Notes under the pieces: generated by a model
Databases searched by the model: none
Told to the model about the DNA's origin: nothing
Seen by the model: only the letters and a program-made list of their open reading frames with translations
Translations under genes and position numbers: made by a program
Assembly: GCA_020631735.1 (NCBI GenBank)
Contig: CM036160.1
Span: 114,930,680 to 114,994,679, forward strand
Reading direction: 5' to 3'
Length of the DNA: 64,000 nt
Source of the DNA: Saccharum officinarum
Lineage: Eukaryota > Streptophyta > Magnoliopsida > Poales > Poaceae
Shown here: one piece after another, positions 1 through 11,538 of the stretch
How positions within the stretch are numbered: the first letter of the stretch is position 1
How the letters are laid out: each line of letters opens with the position of its first letter

Positions 1-411
1 TGTTTTTAAAATTTATAAAATCGAAACGGAGTCCAAAAATGACGAAACTTGACGACGTGTCTTGTCATCGCATGCGGAGGCTGTGGTAAAAATTTGAGAA
101 AGTTTCGAGCAAGTGGCGACGTCGGGTGGCTAAAACCTGGACATCTCCACATGTGATAACTAGTCTTTCTCCCTCGTACATGGTGATTTCTCTTTTTAAT
201 CTCATGCTAAAACTTGTAACTAGTCTTTCTCCCTCGTACTAACTTCAAATTTGATGGGTTTTTTTCCTAAATTTTTGTAAAATCATGCTCTACACATTTA
301 TTGTGTTGCTACAGCTATTACTTATGTCATTTTTTCATGTGACTGTGTTTTATCAATACAAAATATGAATTACAAAAAATGGCAACTTCAAGCAACATTT
401 TGAAGCAGTAA
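1..411. other. AT-rich sequence without a recognisable gene
   Basis: No open frame of meaningful length or recognisable protein similarity. A 22-bp motif (aactagtctttctccctcg plus tac) occurs twice, at 158-179 and 218-239. The stretch joins directly to the palindrome and tandem units that follow and probably belongs to the same transposon-derived block. Confidence 0.5.
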
Positions 412-690
412 ATGATTTCAGCTGAAAAAGTCATCAACAACAAAGTTGTAGAACTAGTCAAGATCTACAACTTTACTTTTTGTCATTTCTCCATCGGAGA
501 AAGTAGCAGTAACATTGTTCACAAAATCTACACATCTCTCTTAGAGTTTATGAAACTATAAGAGAGATATATAAAATTTATGAACAATGTTACTATCACT
601 TTGTTGGATGAAGAAATGACCAAAATAAAAGTTGTAGATCTAGCTTGGTTCTACAACTTTGTTGTTGACCACATTTTCAATTGAAATCAT
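412..690. repeat. Large imperfect palindrome, 132-bp arms
   Basis: The left arm (412-543) and right arm (559-690) are reverse complements with scattered mismatches around a ~15-bp spacer. Both carry the block aaagttgtagatct and the block tgaacaatgttact in opposite orientation. A transcript through here would fold into a long hairpin. It may be a foldback MITE or part of the subterminal region of a CACTA element whose right end lies near 4210; that assignment is inference. Confidence 0.75.
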
Positions 691-1045
691 TTTCTATTCA
701 AAAATTCCGTTCCAAGTTCTCAAACTTTGAAATTCAAATTTTATTTTGTTCAAAAAGAGCCGGATGGAGAAATGACCAAAATAAAAGTTGTAGATCTTGA
801 TGAGTTATACAACTTTGTTGTTGATGACTTTTTCAGTTAAAATCGTTTAATATTCAAAAATTCTATTTGAAGTTCTTGAACTTTGAAATTCAAATTTCAA
901 ATTATTCAAACAAAGTCGGATGGAGAATTAGCCAAAATAAAAGTTTTACATATCGATGAGTTCTACAACATTGGTATTGGCGACTTTTCCATTTGAAATC
1001 ATTTAGTAACCCAAATTTCTGTTCAAAGTTGTCAACTGTTTAAAT
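606..1045. repeat. Three diverged ~155-bp tandem units
   Basis: Units begin near 606, 761 and 917. Each starts with ggatg(g)agaa, continues with ccaaaataaaagtt and a block reading (c)tacaac(t)ttg, then a segment ending in aaatcattt or a close variant. The first unit is also the right arm of the palindrome at 412-690. The units are clearly diverged, so the duplication is old. No coding potential is seen. Confidence 0.65.
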
Positions 1046-1770
1046 AAAAATAAAAACATTATACGATAATGGCCAAAACAGTCTCAAAATCGGCCATTTC
1101 GGCCCAGCAAAACGGCCTTCACGCGACTCTTCGCCGTTAGATCAAATCGGACGGTGGAGATGCATTAGGCTCAAAATAAAAATGGAGGAACCCTAACCCT
1201 CCCATCTCATTTCTCCCGTCTCTCGCCTGCAGCCGCACCCTCCCATGGCATCTTCTCCCCCTCTCTCTCTCCTAGCTACCGCCGCCATCGCGTGCATGTG
1301 CGCACCGTGGAGGTCCCCAGCGGTGACCGGGACACGCTCGCTTGTGCGCGGCCATGTCCTCGCAGTCAGGCCGGAGCCGAAGCACAGCGGAGAAGACCGG
1401 CACCGCCCAAATCCCCTTCTTCGAAGTCTGGCGTCACGCAGATCCCAACGAGGAGGACGACGACAAGAAGCAGCAGACGGCGCCCGGGATTGTGGATGGG
1501 CGCGCTGCCCAGACGATGGATCCAGCTGATCCGCCTCCGCCTTCGTGTGTGTGCGCACTGGTCCGCCGCTGCACGGGTGCGCGTTGTGCCTTCCACGACG
1601 AGGAGCAGCAGGCAGCGAGATTACTCATGGCCGGATCCAAAATGCCTTTGCCTTGGTTGAATTTTTTCGTGTCTCTCTCTTGCTCATACTGCTTCACATC
1701 TCTCATGGTCGGATCTACTATTTGTCTTTGCAGGTCATTGTTCTGGCCGGCGGCTAGGTAGGGCGCACAC
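1046..1770 (+). other. GC-rich segment with short overlapping ORFs, no recognised gene
   Basis: Composition switches from AT-rich to GC-rich at about 1090. The longest plus-strand frame runs 1342-1761 (139 codons), and open frames occur in all phases, as expected of GC-rich non-coding DNA. The start resembles a plant gene leader: a CT-rich tract at 1200-1270 followed by an ATG at 1245. It could be a gene fragment carried inside a transposon or the first exon of a non-coding transcript. I recognise no protein domain. Confidence 0.25.
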
Positions 1771-3939
1771 CAGTGAAGGTTCCCCAGTTCCAAGTGTGAC
1801 GACATTTGCGGTATGAAATTAATTCCTTCATGGACCTATAGCCAATTTCTCATCAGTACTGTTAGTTATTATAAAATTGACTTACATGACTCTGTTGAAA
1901 CTGTTAGTTATTATAAAATTGGTCTTGCCAGTACTGTACATAAGTAAAATTATGTAAGAACGGCTTTCTCATCAAGCTGGAGGATGCATACGCCGTATGC
2001 ATTCTTTGCTTACAGTCTTGAGTGTATGAATATAGGTCTGCATAAAACTTTAGGTTTGCATGTGCATTGTGCTAGAGACAGCTGTGTAATCTAATATTTA
2101 TATTCACAACTATATTCTCTATCCTTTTTAGCTAAAACTTATGGCCTCTATCATGACTGATATGGAAATCTATTATAGGGCACATGCACCTGCACTTAAA
2201 GGTAAAAAAACACTCAAAGATCATGCTTTTCACTTTTGCCTTATATGAGATTTCATCTATAGTAACTGTTGTAGTACTGTATTGTTGTTAGGAACCTTCA
2301 CTGGATTTAAAACACTCAAAGATCATGCTTTTCCCATGTATTTAGCACCAGCATCCAAAATTGGATTTAAAAGGACTCCTCTTAGGCCGTGACTATTTTT
2401 TTGGTAATCTTGAGTAAATATGCTTAGAGTCTATCCGTGAATTGCATTGTGATATGTAGATAAAATATTTCTTTGAGTGCTAACTGTTGAAAGCTCTTCT
2501 TCCATATTCAGACATAGCAATTTGGCTACTTGATTGCAGAGTCCTGCAGCAGCTGCTCCTCCACCGTCGACATTCAGGTATAAGCAGTGCATAGGCAGCT
2601 AGTGCACCTACAGCTTTCATTCACTCGACAGGCAAAGTAGCAAGCTGCAAGCTGTTTTCTTTTTTTTACTGAACCTTCAGAGCAGCAGCCTAGTATGGAT
2701 GCTTTTTTTACTGAACTTTGAAATTCACTTATTGGCAGTAGATTTTTAACTTTAACTAATTGATGTACATGTGGAGTGTGATGATAATAGATTCACACAT
2801 GTACAGTCATATATTCTTTTTTCTTTCTAACTGAAATTAAACCCAACTTTTTTTGATGGGCATATGAGAAGAGGCAACAAACTTACTGCAGTGTATGTGG
2901 ACATCTCAAGGTTTGGTAATTTATTTTTGCAAGTGATATATTAATTTATTTGGCTTCTGAATTTTAGCTTCAAGAAAGCAAAAATTAACCACATTAAAAA
3001 AGAGGTAGCAAAAATGAGATGCAAAGGAGTTGGTAAGCACGAGAGACAACCCTATAAACTTTCATTAGAATTTGATGACTTAGGACTGGTTGTGTGCTAG
3101 CAAAAATGAGATGCAAAGGAGTTGGTAAGCACGAGAGACAACCCTATAAACTTTCATTAGAATTTGATGACTTAGGACTGGTTGTGTGCTACTACTGCAA
3201 GAAAATAAGGATGGTCTTTTGTACAGTTTGCCATTGTAAGTAAGCTTTCAAATGCTCGCCACAGCCCTGTACACATCTATGAATGTTTGTTGATGTTAGG
3301 ATCAGAGGGCAAAGGCAGGGCAGTCAAGATTTGTATTTTCTTTTATTGCGGCTACAGTTCCAGCACCTAATTATGTAGCCTTCTTTGGATTGGCAATCCA
3401 TAAATAAAAATGGCAACAAGTCAATAGCAGTCCGTTATGTCAACTTTTTAATATGCTGTGATCCTTATGTATCCAAACTGCATAGTACTTCTAGTCTAAT
3501 GAGTGAAGTCAAAAACATCATCTTGCAGATATTTTGTACCAAGTAAACAGACAAAAAATTTGATAAGACAATCTTTCTAAACCATATTGTGCTTTACAGG
3601 CAGCCTGGATGCAGATATAATTAAGTGGCTTATTATGTTAATCACACCTCAACTTTAGGGTTAGTGACATTGTGTGAGACTGAATGTTGCTAGCAGTTTG
3701 GATCCTTGATTCAACTCTACATCATGTAAGCTATTTTCACTGATATCAAGTAAACCATTGAGATGTAAGACAAATGCTTATGGATATAATATAATTGTGA
3801 GCTATGATGAGCTTCTTTGTCATGATTGTGTATTGTCCAAAATGGAATTGTTAATTATATGGTTCATTGATTGTATGATTAGTACTCATCCTGAGGTTAA
3901 TGAATAATTATGTTGTTATTATTTTCTTGTATGGATAGC
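1771..3939. other. AT-rich intron-like or intergenic stretch
   Basis: No gene recognised. The sequence is T-rich and intron-like, and the only clear internal structure is the 92-bp tandem duplication at 3007-3190, listed separately. It lies inside what is probably a CACTA-type element ending at 4210, and no transposase frame survives. Confidence 0.45.
3007..3190. repeat. Perfect 92-bp tandem duplication
   Basis: Copy 1 is 3007-3098 and copy 2 is 3099-3190; by eye they are identical. The second copy, read on with the flanking bases, gives a short frame from an ATG near 3106 containing C-x-x-C pairs (VVCYYCKK, then CTVCHC) before a TAA. Copy 1 has a TAG at the junction, so the duplication breaks the frame. 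The lack of divergence implies a recent event. The short peptide resembles a zinc-binding fragment but I cannot name a family. Confidence 0.8.
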
Positions 3940-4210
3940 GTCTGATGGTTGGACGATATATAATATATAGCGTCAAACTATTGGTCGCTATAAGTTTGTA
4001 ACTGGTGTTGAATGGTCGGTCGCTATATCTTTAACGTACTGTCGAACGGTCGGACGCTATAAGTAAGGTCGGACTCTAAAACTTATAGCGACGCCACTTA
4101 TAGCGACCGTCCAAGTTGGACGCTATATATTTATAGCGACCTACCGTAGGTCGCTATATCGACTTATAGTGACCAACCGTAGGACGCTGTAGATAGGCTG
4201 TGATATAGTG
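3940..4210. mobile_element. CACTA element terminus 1 (motif TATAGCGACC)
   Basis: The motif tatagcgac / gtcgctata recurs in both orientations from about 3950 to 4190, the dense alternating array expected of CACTA (En/Spm) subterminal transposase-binding regions. The segment ends tgatatagtg at 4210, which on the other strand reads CACTATATCA, a CACTA terminus. No matching left terminus is visible, so the element either starts left of the window or has lost its 5' end. Confidence 0.6.
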
Positions 4211-4771
4211 GGTGCTACCGGTGCTTCTGGTGAAATTGGATTATAATTTGTGATTTTGCAGGATTTTGATGCGAGAAAACAGAAAACAAAAGCAAAAAAA
4301 ATTTCCAGCTGGGCAAAAAAAACCCAGGACAGAGTCTTTGCCGACTGCAATGGGAGGCAGTCGGCAAAGAGGTCAAATCTTTGCCGACTGCAACTCCGAA
4401 AGCAGTCGGCAAAGAACATTTCAAAAAAAATATTTTCTTTCTTTGCCGACTGCCGAGCTGGCGACCCGTCGGCAAACAATTTTTGAAAAAAAATCTTTGC
4501 CGACTGCCGAGGAACCAGCAGTCGGCAAAGCCTGCCGTCAGGGCCGACGACGCCACGTGGCTATGCCGACTGCTGGCGTGGCAGTTGGCAAAGGATTTAT
4601 CGACTGTGTGCCACGTGGCAGTCGGCAAATCTGCCTTTGCCGACCCAGGATTTGCCGACTGCTCTTTGCCGACTGCCACGTGGCTTTGCGGTCGGCAAAG
4701 CCTTTGCCGACTGGGTTTATGCCTTTGCCGACCGGGACAAGCAGTCGGCAAAGAGGCGTTTTCCTGTAGTG
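4211..4771. mobile_element. CACTA element terminus 2 (motif CTTTGCCGACTGC)
   Basis: From about 4333 to 4756 the motif ctttgccgactgc and its reverse complement gcagtcggcaaag alternate roughly fifteen times, a typical grass CACTA subterminal array. The end at 4771, read on the other strand, is CACTACAGGAAAAC, a canonical CACTA terminal inverted repeat. The motif differs from that of the end at 4210, so two families abut here. The left part (4211-4330) has an intron-like tttgcag and an A-rich run but no transposase. Open frames here on both strands are by-products of the repeat. Confidence 0.85.
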
Positions 4772-5015
4772 CACGAACAAACCACCCGACATGAAGATTG
4801 CTGCTGCTTCTCCTTTGTTTTTTAAAAAATGAAGGCTTTTTTTTGTCAACCACCTTCTTGCTGAAGCCCTCATTTTCCCAAGCCATTTTGCCAAGTGATG
4901 ATGAGACTTTCATAGCTTAGATAATTTGCAACACCCTCCCCTCCCCTCCTCCTCACTCATCGTTGCACCTGGTAGAGATATAGTTTCCCACAAAGTATAG
5001 CTTCATATAGATATA

Positions 5016-5167
5016 ATCCATCCGTTCCAAATTATAAGTCGTTTTAACTTTTTTAGTACATCAATTTTGCTATGCATCTAGATATAACATATGTCTAGAT
5101 ACGGAGTACATAGCAAATTCTATGTACCAAAAAAGTCCAAACGACTTATAATTTACAACGGAGGGAG
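5016..5167. mobile_element. Stowaway MITE
   Basis: Terminal inverted repeats tccatccgttccaaattata and its near complement (ataatttacaacggagggag) enclose about 150 bp, with TA dinucleotides on both sides (5014-5015 and 5168-5169). These are Tc1/mariner-type MITE hallmarks, and the ATAAGTCGTTT block is typical of the abundant grass family. Non-coding. Confidence 0.85.
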
Positions 5168-5169
5168 TA

Positions 5170-5788
5170 GTTATCAAGCTTTTAAAATTATAGTTTTTGT
5201 ACCTTATAGAAATGGTGTGCATTAGTTTTTAGATTTGTGTTTTTAGATTCAACGGAGTACTACATAAACTTATAGGAGTTAATGGTTAAAGATAGAAATG
5301 CTTTTTAAGACAAAGTTATTGGAGAGACGAATACTTTGGAACGGAGGAAATAGCTACTCTCTTAGAATCATCAGCACGATCCGTTGCGCTATCCCTAAGG
5401 CCTAAGCATATGCAATATGGTGTGCATTAGTTTTGCTACTGCTGTGGGTTGTGGTGCTTCAATGGATGATGCTGTAAAGTCAAAAGGCGCAACGCAATAA
5501 TAGTGCGTAAAAGAGAGGCGCGGAGTATATGGGGATGGCGGTGATAATTCGGAGGCAGGTGCACGGACATGCAATAAAATGATGAGAGGCCAAGGCCGGC
5601 GCGTGCGCTTGTGCTAGCTATAGGACTAGCCGGTAATGAAATGAGCGGGCAGCTTGCACTGTTCTCCATCCGTGCACTCCACTACTCGTACTCGTAGCCT
5701 CACCCATCCGGCCATCCCTCAGCACAGTTCATGCACCCCAACCCTCAGGCTGCAGAGAGCACATTACATCGAATCTATGGATTAAATA
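5170..5788. other. Intergenic, degenerate Stowaway end, no gene
   Basis: A second Stowaway-like end (ttggaacggagg) lies near 5336-5348 without a clear partner. The rest is unremarkable intergenic sequence with only short frames. Confidence 0.45.
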
Positions 5789-6016
5789 GGTCCTGTTTAG
5801 TTCCCAAAAATTTTCTTTTCGCCCCATTACATCGAATCTTGGGATGCATGCATGGAATATTAAACATAGATAAAAAAATTACCAATTACACAGTTTGGCT
5901 CAAAATCGCGAGACGAATCTTTTGAGTCTAATTAGTCTATCATTGGACACTAATTGTCAAATAAAAACGAAAATGATAGCGTAGCCAAACCCAAAAAAAT
6001 TTCCAAACTAAACGCT
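5789..6016. mobile_element. MITE of the GTTTAGTT family (copy 1)
   Basis: Starts ggtcctgtttagttccc and ends with the near complement ttccaaactaaacgctg. The interior carries the family's hallmark blocks: catcgaatct, atgcatgcatgg, attacacagttt, gagacgaatctttt and a polarity-reversed end. The same family recurs at 6181-6450, 16162-16301 (half), 18660-18924, 22480-22685 and 25249-25491, and in modified form at 7832-8444. Non-autonomous and non-coding; superfamily not decided from sequence alone. Confidence 0.8.
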
Positions 6017-6180
6017 GAATACACGCGCATCCGAACCAGGCGTAACAGTGTGTCCGACTGGAACCAACCCTAAAAGCTCGAGCATCCGTCCCTTGTCGCG
6101 GACATGCTGCATTGCCCGTCCTTCTCTACATCTGGTACATGCATGCATGTGTCAGTATCTACGCGACAGTGCCCGGCTTT

Positions 6181-6450
6181 GGCCATGTTTAGATACCAAA
6201 GTTTGGTCACCAAATTCATTATGCAGAATTCCTATTCCCCGTCATATTAAAATGCCGGCACATATATGGAGTACTAAATATAGATGAAATAAAAACCTAA
6301 TTGTACAGTTTTGTTGTACTTCACGAGACGAACATTTTAAATCTAATTAATCAATATTTGGACAATTATTATCAAATAAAAACAAAATTATTACAATGTA
6401 ACGTGACATTTACTATGCAAAATTTGCCCCCCCCCTACGTAAACGAGGCC
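6181..6450. mobile_element. MITE of the GTTTAGTT family (copy 2)
   Basis: Starts ggccatgtttaga and ends gtaaacgaggcc, an imperfect inverted pair. The interior shares tggagtactaaatatagatg and cgagacgaac with the other family members. It lies about 165 bp from copy 1. Confidence 0.75.
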
Positions 6451-7290
6451 TTAAACCGCCGGGCGACTCGTACTGTACAGGCTTAAGCCCGTACCAGCAT
6501 GCCATCTCCTGCGCCTTGAAGCCCGGAAGCCTGCCTGTCGCGGATTCTGCACGCATGCGCTCGCAGCCTGCCTAGGAGATGCATGCATGTGGGATCCGAT
6601 CCATCTGTGTCCGTCGCGCCAAGACGACGACGGCGCGCGCGGCGGCGACGACGACGACCACCATGGCCTGCATGTGGGATCTGCTGAAGTGTCCTCTCGA
6701 GCCGGGCGAAGGCGGAGCGCTGGACGCTGGTGCGCGCGCGACCGGGCGGGCCCGCGTGTCACCGCGCAGCGTAGCGTGGAGGTACGAAGCGGAGTTAACG
6801 CGGCGGGCTGCCTCCCCGCGTGTCTGTCTGTGGACTATGGTCCCTCCCGCGCGCGCATGCAAGCGGGCGACGGCCAATGCAAGCAACGCCGGCCGGCATT
6901 GCCTCCCCTCGCGTGTACAGTACAGGTACTAACAGCGGCGCGCTGTCACGTACGGCGCAACGTGACATGTCCCCATGGGCATGCCGCATGCGTGTGCCGG
7001 CCGATACCGTCGTGTGCCTGCCTGCCGACCACAACCGTAATCTCGATCGTAGCATCTGGCTTGCCGCATGCAGACACGTCGTCCGACGATGCAACGCAAC
7101 GCCTGCGCCGCCTGTGCAGCAACGAGAGGTCCTCGTCATTGCACACGCACACCCGTGCGTGCTTGACTGCTCTCGACAACGAACGAACGTCACGCTTGCG
7201 TACATGCAAACGGTACGTAACACGGTAACACTGTTCGTTAAGCTTGACGCTGTTCTGTCGATCATGACAATTTACCATCTGCACGTATTC
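6451..7290. other. GC-rich intergenic segment, no recognised gene
   Basis: High GC with CG-rich runs opens frames in every phase (longest 213 codons, 6587-7228 on the plus strand), but none resembles a known protein and the frames overlap each other on both strands. It could be a CpG-rich promoter or leader of an unannotated transcript. I see no convincing start, splice or termination signals. Confidence 0.35.
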
Positions 7291-7560
7291 CCTCCGTTAC
7301 AAAAAATAACATATATGTCTGGCTTCTCAAGAAGTCAATATTTTTTTTAAAAAAAAGAACTACTTCTATATTTGTAGATAGAAAATAGTAACAACATTTA
7401 TATCCCTAAATATATTTATTTATTATAAAAATAATTTAAAATATCTATTATGTATGACAAATATTTATACTTTTTATATATATTATTTGGTAAATTTTGT
7501 AAGGTTTGATCTTTTGAAGAGCGAGATATGTACGCGTGTAATTTTTTCTTCTTTTTTTTG
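7291..7560. repeat. Degenerate Stowaway-like AT-rich element
   Basis: Begins ttccctccgttacaaaaaata, a Stowaway-type terminus, and continues with AT-rich sequence including tattatttggtaaattttg, a block typical of longer grass Stowaway elements. The right terminus is not clear. Confidence 0.45.
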
Positions 7561-7831
7561 ACAGAGGAAGAGTAGTCCTATGTATTACTATTGTAGTACG
7601 CCTTGTACTTGTAGGGAGATTATACGTCTATACCACAGTAGGAGTAGAGCAGTGAAGTGTACTGCACCCTAGTTACTGCCAAGTACGGCGTACCAGTACA
7701 ACTATGCAAGCCATCAAGTAGTGACCTAGCCTAGTTGGACAAGACAAAATTCATAGAAGAAACAGCTTGATTTCTTCGATCTCCACAAGGCTCGGCTCTG
7801 GCATGAGCGTGCAAACAAAACTTGCGGGGCT

Positions 7832-8444
7832 GCCCGTGTTTAGTTCCTCCTCAAAAGTTTACGCCCTATCCTATCGAATGTTTTACACATATATATAGTA
7901 TTAAATATAAACTAAAAATAATTAATTGATTACGACTACTTTGCGAGACGAATCTTTTAAGCATAATGAGTCCATAATTTGACAATAAAGTGCTACAGTA
8001 ACACATGTGCCAATGAAGGATTAATTAGGCTTAATAAATTCGTCTTGCGGTTTACCGATGGATTCTGTAATTTGTTTTTTATTAGTATCCGAACACCCCA
8101 TGCGACACCCTTGTGTGACACCCGATGTGACACCCCAAAAGTTTACACCCGATGTTTTATGGGATGTCGGAAGGGGTGTTCGGATACTAATAAAAAAACT
8201 AATTACACAACTCGCCTGGAAACCTCGAGATGAATTTATTAAGCCTAATTAATCCGTCATTAGCACATGTGTGTTACTGTAGCAATTATGGCTAATTATA
8301 GACTAATTAGGCTTAAAAGATTCGTCTCGCGGTTTCTATGCAAACTGTGCTATTAGTTTTTTATCTACATTTAATACTCCATACATGTGTCCTAACATTC
8401 GATGTGACGAGGTAAAAAGTTTTTACGTGAAAACTAAATAGGGC
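7832..8444. mobile_element. Long foldback MITE related to the GTTTAGTT family
   Basis: The terminus gcccgtgtttagtt pairs with aactaaatagggc, and the whole ~610 bp is a near palindrome centred near 8138. The block acgaatcttttaagc...gctacagtaacacatgtg...aggcttaa in the left arm returns inverted in the right arm. The innermost stem is gtatccgaacacccc (8087-8101) against ggggtgttcggatac (8174-8188). This looks like a head-to-head rearranged MITE. Non-coding. Confidence 0.75.
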
Positions 8445-9430
8445 CTAAGCTACAACTGGAAATGAAGAGCTGGCTACAGTGCAGCAACAGGTTAGGCCTG
8501 GCCAGCGCACACATACAATTACTGCAACGTTAAGGCTATCCGCACTCGTGGTACTCTAAATTATCCTCTATACATCCTAGTCACTAAAATTCTCTCCTCT
8601 ATACCTAATTCTTCCGCACCCATCCATCCTCTATCCACTGTGGGGGCTATTTATCACTTTATCTAAATATATCCATGTGAGATCTAGTTTTGAAGAATTT
8701 ATCGAAACGAATTTAATGGTGCAATCGGAATTTAATTTGATTTTTTGGTTTATGAGTTATAACATTTTTTTATCGTTAAACAAGTGGGCCCGCGTTGCAT
8801 GTCACCTCTCTCCTCTCTCTCCTCCCGCACGGACGCGCTTGCTCTCTGGCTGCAGGACACGCGGCCGTGTGAGGCACGTACCGGATGATGCAGTCATCCG
8901 CTAGAAATACCAGAGGTGTGTCTGTCCGCTTGCATAGCGCAGGAAGTAGCGTACCCCCGTGCGGCATTTCTTTCCTGTAAACGCGTTTTCCGGATCATTT
9001 ACCGCATGCGCTGCGGTCAGTCTAAGCTACCCAAAGATAGCCAGAGCCGCAATGCCTGATACTATGATCTTGCGGAGCTGGTTGTAGAGACGCATATGAA
9101 TGGCTGCAGCAGTGCAGCGGCAGCGATCCAGCGCTTGGATCTTTCACGGTCAGGAGGAGTAATGGCATGTACTTGTACACCGCAATAGGAGTATCTATCT
9201 CCTGAACCCACCAGGACGACATATCCTTGAGGTACCAATGCAAGTTGAAACGGAATTCCTAGCACCGGACGGCGGGGCGCGAGATGTGTTCGGGCGTTGC
9301 TCTCGTTCCCAAACCCATCCGTCCCGCAAACGTGAATAGAATCGGATTGGAATAGAATTATGTCTACCGTGCCCCTGTCCCCGTTCCCCATCACGCCCCT
9401 GTCCCTGTCCCCCACTGCGCCCCTGTCTCA
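8445..9430. other. Intergenic, no recognised gene
   Basis: No gene or intact repeat recognised. Around 9345-9430 a short imperfect repeat of the type cgcccctgtccc occurs several times. Frames on either strand are short and mutually overlapping. Confidence 0.4.
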
Positions 9431-9592
9431 AGAGCACGAAACACTTCAAAGTACAACATCACAAAAATATATGTAAACTATGTAGTGTAACATCGGAATA
9501 TAAGTACTGCAACATCGCAAAACCATGTAGTGCAACATCGAAAATTATGTACTGCAACATCAAAAATTATCTACTGCAACATTGTAAGGTCC
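9431..9592. repeat. TGCAACAT-type short tandem repeats, left part
   Basis: Units of roughly 28 bp with a core (ta)ctgcaacatc and a tail aaaattatgta repeat four to five times. The array continues in the same register at 11539-11800, on the other side of the solo LTR, so the LTR inserted into this repeat. Confidence 0.7.
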
Positions 9593-11538
9593 AAATGACT
9601 AGAGGGGGATGAATAGCCTATTTAAAAATCTATAAGCTTCACTAAGCAACCACGTTAATATAAAAATGGCTAAGCTAATTTTAGCACTAGCTCAACTATA
9701 CTATGCAAGCCACCTATACAATTCTAGTGAAGCAAGGCTATGATCTCTAAAACACACCAACAAGACTAAGTCACTAAGCTACTTACTCCTATGTGATAAA
9801 AGCTACACTAAGCAAACTACACTAGGATTAGTACAAGAAAGTAAAGAGCAAGTGACTTGATTCTTATACCAACGATATAGAGAAGTAATGCACTCAAAGA
9901 ATCAATCATAATGATCAACCACAAGATAAATCCTCGGCAAAGAGATGACACAAGATTTTTTTCGAGGTTCACTTGCTTTCCGGCAAGCTACTCTTCGTTG
10001 TGGCGACACACCCACTTGTCGGTTCGCGAGCTAATCGACTATCAAGAGTCGAGCCCTCGGCGGGCGCCGCACAACTGCACACAAGATGGGGATCCTCTAA
10101 GCCACGAGCTCCACTAGAGTATCCAATTTGCGAACTCCCGCCGGAAAGAATCAAGAACCCCTTACAACACTCGGTGAGGGCTCCAACAATCTTCAATTGT
10201 AAATTCAATCACCTCCGCTGCTTCAAGCCGTCTACCGTGTCGGGAAACACGGAAGAGTAACAAGAAATCCACAGCAACTCGAAGATCAAGTGCCTCTAGA
10301 ATGCAACTCTCAAGCAATGCACTTGAATCTCACTCAATCTCACTCAAGATGTGCAACCAAACAAAGAGATGAGTGGAGGGGTTGTTCTCTAGCTCAAAGG
10401 ATGTCTCTAGGTCTCAAAATGTGCAAGAGTTATCCTCAAACCCCGGACATCTTCTATTTATAGCGAAGGGGTACGCAGTTAGCCGTTACCGGACGACACA
10501 GTTCAAAACGTGCTGACGGACGCTCTGTTAGGGTGACCGGTCGTGTCCGGTCACTACAGGACAAGCGTGAACAGTGCGCGTCAGAAGTTACCGTTGCCGT
10601 GACCGGACGCGCTCTAGCGTTTGACCAGACGCGCTGCACCTGGCGTCCGGTCGGAGTCCAGTAAGCTCCACCGCGACCGGACGCGTCCGATCGCACGTGA
10701 CCGGATGCGCGCACGTCCGGTCAGCTCTACGACCCGCTCTGCCCTCTGGGTGCCTGACCGGACGCTCCGGTCTCGCAATGGACCGGACGCGCCGGTTGGA
10801 AACCCTAGCGCTCGCGCGCCTGTCTGCAGTGAGAACTGACCGGACGCGTCCGGTCAGACCGTGACCGTGTCCGGTGCAGCGTCCGATCACCACAGTGACC
10901 ACTGTTCACCTCCGTTCCTTTTTCGACTTTCGGCGCAGTAGAAAATAGGCGTTTCACTTCCCCAAAAAACGCCGAATCCCGCCTCGCAAGCTCGGCGGGA
11001 GGGAGAGAGGAACCCAAACCCCTCTCTACCGCTTAAACTCCACCGCCTTCGCAATATGCTAACACCACCAAGTGTACACCACCATGTGCAAGTGTGTTAG
11101 CATTTCACAAATATTTTCAAGGCGTTATGTTAGCTCTCTACTAGATCCTAATACATATGCTCAAGACATTGATCTAGTGACACTTGATTCCCGAGCTAAC
11201 CGTGATTGCCCCTCTTGATAGTCGACTATGTATCCTAAACCCGGTCAATCACTTCTCTACTCATCTTAGACTGGTAAAAGGAAAACCCTATGGTTATACC
11301 TTTGCCTTGCGCTCTTAGAATCTTCTTCTTCATTTGATCATCATGTCCATCATTTTATGTGCATCTCCACCATGATCATCATTACATATCCATGCACCAT
11401 TTCTTTGTGATCTTGTGGGCACACTCCTTGCCACATACACCTTCATCACATGTGTTGCTTATACCAAACTCAAAACACTTAACACATGACATTAGCAACT
11501 TAGTGTCATTAATTACCAAAACTAAACTTGGGCTTTCA
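9593..11538 (-). mobile_element. Solo LTR of a Sirevirus (Ty1/copia)
   Basis: The LTR begins tgtaaggtccaaatgactag and ends gggctttca, parallel to the LTR of the Sirevirus at 54816-56724 (same leader block agggggatgaatagcctatt, same tail ctttca). It is flanked by a perfect 5-bp target duplication aacat (9588-9592 and 11539-11543) with no internal region, so it is a solo LTR made by unequal recombination. The CGG-CCG palindrome cluster (gaccggacgcg-type) spans about 10490-10890, and a TATA-like ctataaatag lies on the minus strand at 10454-10463. The transcriptional sense is minus. ORFs within it are artefacts of the palindromes. Confidence 0.9.

Noticed and set aside
4215..4913. 232-codon minus-strand frame and overlapping plus-strand frames
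   Set aside because: Created by the alternating CACTA subterminal repeats; the peptides are repetitive translations of one motif.
6572..7350. Overlapping frames of 104-213 codons on both strands
   Set aside because: Present in five phases at once in a GC-rich stretch, with no similarity to any protein I recognise.
10454..11017. Several frames in the solo LTR
   Set aside because: Same reason as above: palindromic LTR sequence, not a gene.
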